This document shows, piece after piece, positions 63,327 to 64,000 of a stretch of DNA of 64,000 nucleotides (positions within the stretch are counted from its first letter, which is position 1; every line of letters starts with the position of its first letter). A program made the position numbers and the translations under genes. Location: NCBI RefSeq assembly GCF_014652635.1, contig NZ_BMZE01000002.1, positions 291,562 through 355,561 on the forward strand, written 5' to 3'. Below the pieces are notes generated by a model. That model searched no databases and was not told where the DNA came from. It saw only the letters and a program-made list of their open reading frames with translations. This stretch comes from Devosia pacifica (GTDB lineage Bacteria; Pseudomonadota; Alphaproteobacteria; Rhizobiales; Devosiaceae).

Positions 63327-64000
63327 CTATTCCTCGTACGAGTGCCCAGCGCGCAGGCCGTCGCGGACGCGGGCGGCAAGGCGCAGGAACTCGGGCGTTT
63401 CGCGGATATCGAGCGGACGTTCCGCCGGCAGATCCGAGATGATGACGTCGGTGACCCGTCCGGGCCGAGGCGACATGACTACAATCTTGGTGGACAGGTA
63501 GACCGCTTCCGGGATGGAGTGGGTCACGAAGCAGATCGTTTTTTCGGTTTCCGACCAGAGCTTGAGCAACTCGGCATTGAGGTGATCGCGTACGATCTCA
63601 TCGAGGGCACCGAACGGCTCGTCCATCAACAGTAGGTCCGCATCGAACGAAAGGGCTCGCGCGATCGAGGCGCGCTGCTGCATGCCGCCGGACAATTGCC
63701 ATGGGTGCTTGTTCTCGAAACCGGTGAGGTTGACGAGCTCCAGCGTCTGGCGAATGCGCTTTTGCTGCTCGGCCCTCGAATAGCCCATGATCTCGAGCGG
63801 AAGCGCTACGTTCTTTTCGATGGTTCGCCACGGGTATAGCGCAGCAGCCTGAAAGACGTAGCCATAGGCGCGGTCCTTGCGGGCGTTTTCGGGGGTCTGG
63901 CCATTGACGGTGATCGAGCCGGCGCTGGGCTGCTCGAGATCGGCGATGGTGCGCAAAAAGGTCGTCTTGCCGCAGCCCGAGGGCCCGATAAACGAGACGA
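63327..64000 (-). CDS. ABC transporter ATP-binding protein (partial, runs off the edge)
   Basis: ATPase of the SsuB/TauB/ThiZ type; its N-terminus lies beyond position 64000. Seen in the 224 codons present: Walker A FIGPSGCGKTTFLR (at the window edge), Q-loop VFQAAALYPWRTIEKNVALPLE, signature LSGGMQQRASIARAL, Walker B LLMDEPFGALD and the switch His in FVTHSIPEAV. It is upstream of the two permeases and the binding protein, giving a complete four-gene import operon. Confidence 0.93.
   Translation of the reverse strand, partial: VSFIGPSGCGKTTFLRTIADLEQPSAGSITVNGQTPENARKDRAYGYVFQAAALYPWRTIEKNVALPLEIMGYSRAEQQKRIRQTLELVNLTGFENKHPWQLSGGMQQRASIARALSFDADLLLMDEPFGALDEIVRDHLNAELLKLWSETEKTICFVTHSIPEAVYLSTKIVVMSPRPGRVTDVIISDLPAERPLDIRETPEFLRLAARVRDGLRAGHSYEE

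Noticed and set aside
60195..64000. TPP or FMN riboswitch controlling the NMT1-type ABC operon
   Set aside because: The operon start lies outside the window and no riboswitch-like core is seen in the internal gaps.
1..64000. tRNA, rRNA, CRISPR arrays, insertion sequences, integrases, toxin-antitoxin or defence genes
   Set aside because: Intergenic gaps were read on both strands; no cloverleaf T-arm signatures, spaced repeats, transposase motifs or defence-type domains were found.

Overview
The window is an ordinary-looking stretch of a high-GC alphaproteobacterial chromosome. Gene order points to Hyphomicrobiales (Rhizobiales). Diagnostic blocks are chvI-chvG-hprK-manX-HPr-ahcY-divL-tsaE, rnd-lptC-lptA-lptB-rpoN-hpf-ptsN, mutS-glnD-murJ-trpS-uspA-nfuA and tlyC-ybeY-phoH-miaB. 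The protein sequences look most like Devosiaceae (Devosia/Pelagibacterium type), but that level is inference only. I see no rRNA, tRNA, CRISPR array, insertion sequence or integrase. No gene-free gap exceeds about 300 bases.

Layout. 0-3.6 kb: osmoregulated periplasmic glucan genes opgG and opgH; opgH has an apparent frame break near its start. 3.8-12.7 kb: a DUF1810 gene, then a long minus-strand block with tsaE, the pseudokinase-like divL, ahcY, a sugar-free regulatory PTS (HPr, EIIA-Man, HprK) and the ChvG/ChvI two-component system. 12.9-17.2 kb: a GH20 hexosaminidase, a phage-type DUF2793/S74 protein and a Gfo/Idh oxidoreductase. 17.2-22.6 kb: pheT, an ASCH-exonuclease fusion, pheS, rplT and rpmI. 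22.7-27.1 kb: a VOC protein, an NsrR-like regulator, a DoxX-like membrane protein and DUF305, sharing a control region with NsrR-type and FNR-type sites; then a glycosyltransferase and an hsp20-DUF1150 pair behind a ROSE-like leader. 27.1-32.6 kb: ptsN, hpf, rpoN, the lpt genes and an RNase D-like gene. 32.7-43.1 kb: a WYL regulator and a pentose locus (galM, LacI regulator, xylB, xylA, three-gene sugar ABC transporter, GH43 xylosidase). 43.2-54.5 kb: metY, mutS, glnD, murJ, trpS, uspA, DUF3817, nfuA. 54.5-59.7 kb: amidase, tlyC, ybeY, phoH, miaB. 59.7-64 kb: two tiny genes and an NMT1/THI5-type ABC operon that runs off the right edge.

How it works together. The xylose locus covers xylo-oligosaccharide cleavage (GH43), uptake (ABC) and conversion to xylulose 5-phosphate (XylA, XylB). 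A 16-bp palindrome overlapping the xylB start recurs with one mismatch in front of the distant Gfo/Idh gene, suggesting a two-site regulon for the LacI protein. HprK, HPr, EIIA-Man, PtsN and RpoN in the same window give most of a nitrogen/carbon regulatory PTS. Three further cis-elements match known alphaproteobacterial logic: an Irr-type box before nfuA, adjoining NsrR and FNR boxes between the DoxX-like and DUF305 genes, and a palindrome before ahcY.

The observations I rate highest are the shared TGAGGTACGTAC operator, the opgH frame break, the NsrR/FNR double site, the ASCH-exonuclease fusion inside the pheST operon, and a ybeY that seems to start at CTG. I did not find a clearly new defence or mobile system.
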